Shown: positions 63,929 through 64,000 of the stretch, one piece after another
How positions within the stretch are numbered: the stretch's first letter is position 1
Layout of the letters: every line of letters starts with the position of its first letter
NCBI RefSeq assembly: GCF_013185195.1
Contig: NZ_JAAZWC010000018.1
Span: 48,872 to 112,871, forward strand
Direction: 5' to 3'
From: Saccharibacillus qingshengii
Lineage (GTDB): Bacteria > Bacillota > Bacilli > Paenibacillales > Paenibacillaceae
DNA: 64,000 nt
Translations under genes and position numbers: made by a program
The notes under the pieces: model-generated
What the model was told of the DNA's origin: nothing
Databases searched by the model: none
Seen by the model: only the letters and a program-made list of their open reading frames with translations

Positions 63929-64000
63929 TGGCGCGCCCTGAGAGATTCGAACTCCCGGCCTTTTGATTCGTAGTCAAACGCTCTATCCAGCTGAGCTAAG
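63929..64000 (-). tRNA. tRNA-Arg (anticodon ACG), partial
   Basis: The 3' part of a tRNA, cut by the window edge with about five bases missing at the 5' end. D arm GCTCAGCTGGATAGAGC, anticodon loop CTACGAA, T loop TTCGAATC and AGGGCGC-G-CCA end are visible. It forms a cluster with tRNA-Pro and tRNA-Gly. Confidence 0.93.

Overview
The window looks like chromosome of a moderately high-GC Firmicute of the Paenibacillaceae (Paenibacillus or Saccharibacillus type). The evidence is the block sigW-rsiW-cdaA-cdaR-glmM-glmS with a glmS ribozyme, a qoxABCD quinol oxidase, Zur boxes of the Bacillus type, YesM/YesN two-component genes beside a carbohydrate ABC transporter, strong GGAGG ribosome binding sites and many glycan-degrading enzymes. 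Nearly all genes lie on the minus strand. I see no phage, IS element or CRISPR array.

Layout. 1-6.2 kb: metY, an SDR, a TIM-barrel isomerase, then a uronate operon kduI - DeoR regulator - kduD. 6.4-8.8 kb (+): a GT39-type membrane glycosyltransferase and GtrA, behind an array of 11-bp-spaced direct repeats. 8.8-12.5 kb: a xylan-type island with a CE2-like esterase and an ArsR-type regulator, divergent from a GH43 enzyme. 12.6-16.6 kb: qoxABCD. 17.2-31 kb: one sugar-utilisation locus containing YesM/YesN, two permeases, two tandem paralogous binding proteins, a GH95 fucosidase and a GH1 glycosidase. 31.1-33 kb: a TagO/MraY-like transferase, a GNAT and YwbE.

33.2-37.8 kb is a compact zinc-starvation region: ZnuCBA importer, zinc-independent L33 and S14 paralogues and a CobW-type GTPase, with three Zur-box palindromes. 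37.9-43.9 kb holds mixed genes (YqkE, a secreted protein, a CNNM/CBS protein, an Hyi-like isomerase, EamA, PlsC, CheW), with a cluster of DnaA boxes at 38.3-38.4 kb. 44.3-46.8 kb is a probable S-methylmethionine salvage pair (permease plus homocysteine methyltransferase) behind a leader terminator. 46.9-52.2 kb: hydrolase, Map, DUF523, an SGNH hydrolase, and an alcohol dehydrogenase divergent from an AdhR-like MerR regulator.

52.3-60.3 kb is the envelope-stress, c-di-AMP and amino-sugar block. SigW/RsiW sit upstream of the diadenylate cyclase and its regulator, then GlmM and GlmS supply UDP-GlcNAc precursors. The glmS leader is unusually long (about 560 nt), with a 5' stem-loop, the ribozyme and further terminator-like hairpins. 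60.6-63.5 kb is ppc, followed by a tRNA cluster (Gly, Pro and a partial Arg).

The observations most worth following are the composite glmS leader, the zinc-starvation locus with a half-converted L33, the triplicated terminator hairpin at 27.3 kb, the DnaA-box cluster, the 11-bp repeat array and the leader terminator before the S-methylmethionine operon. I found no plainly new multi-gene system.
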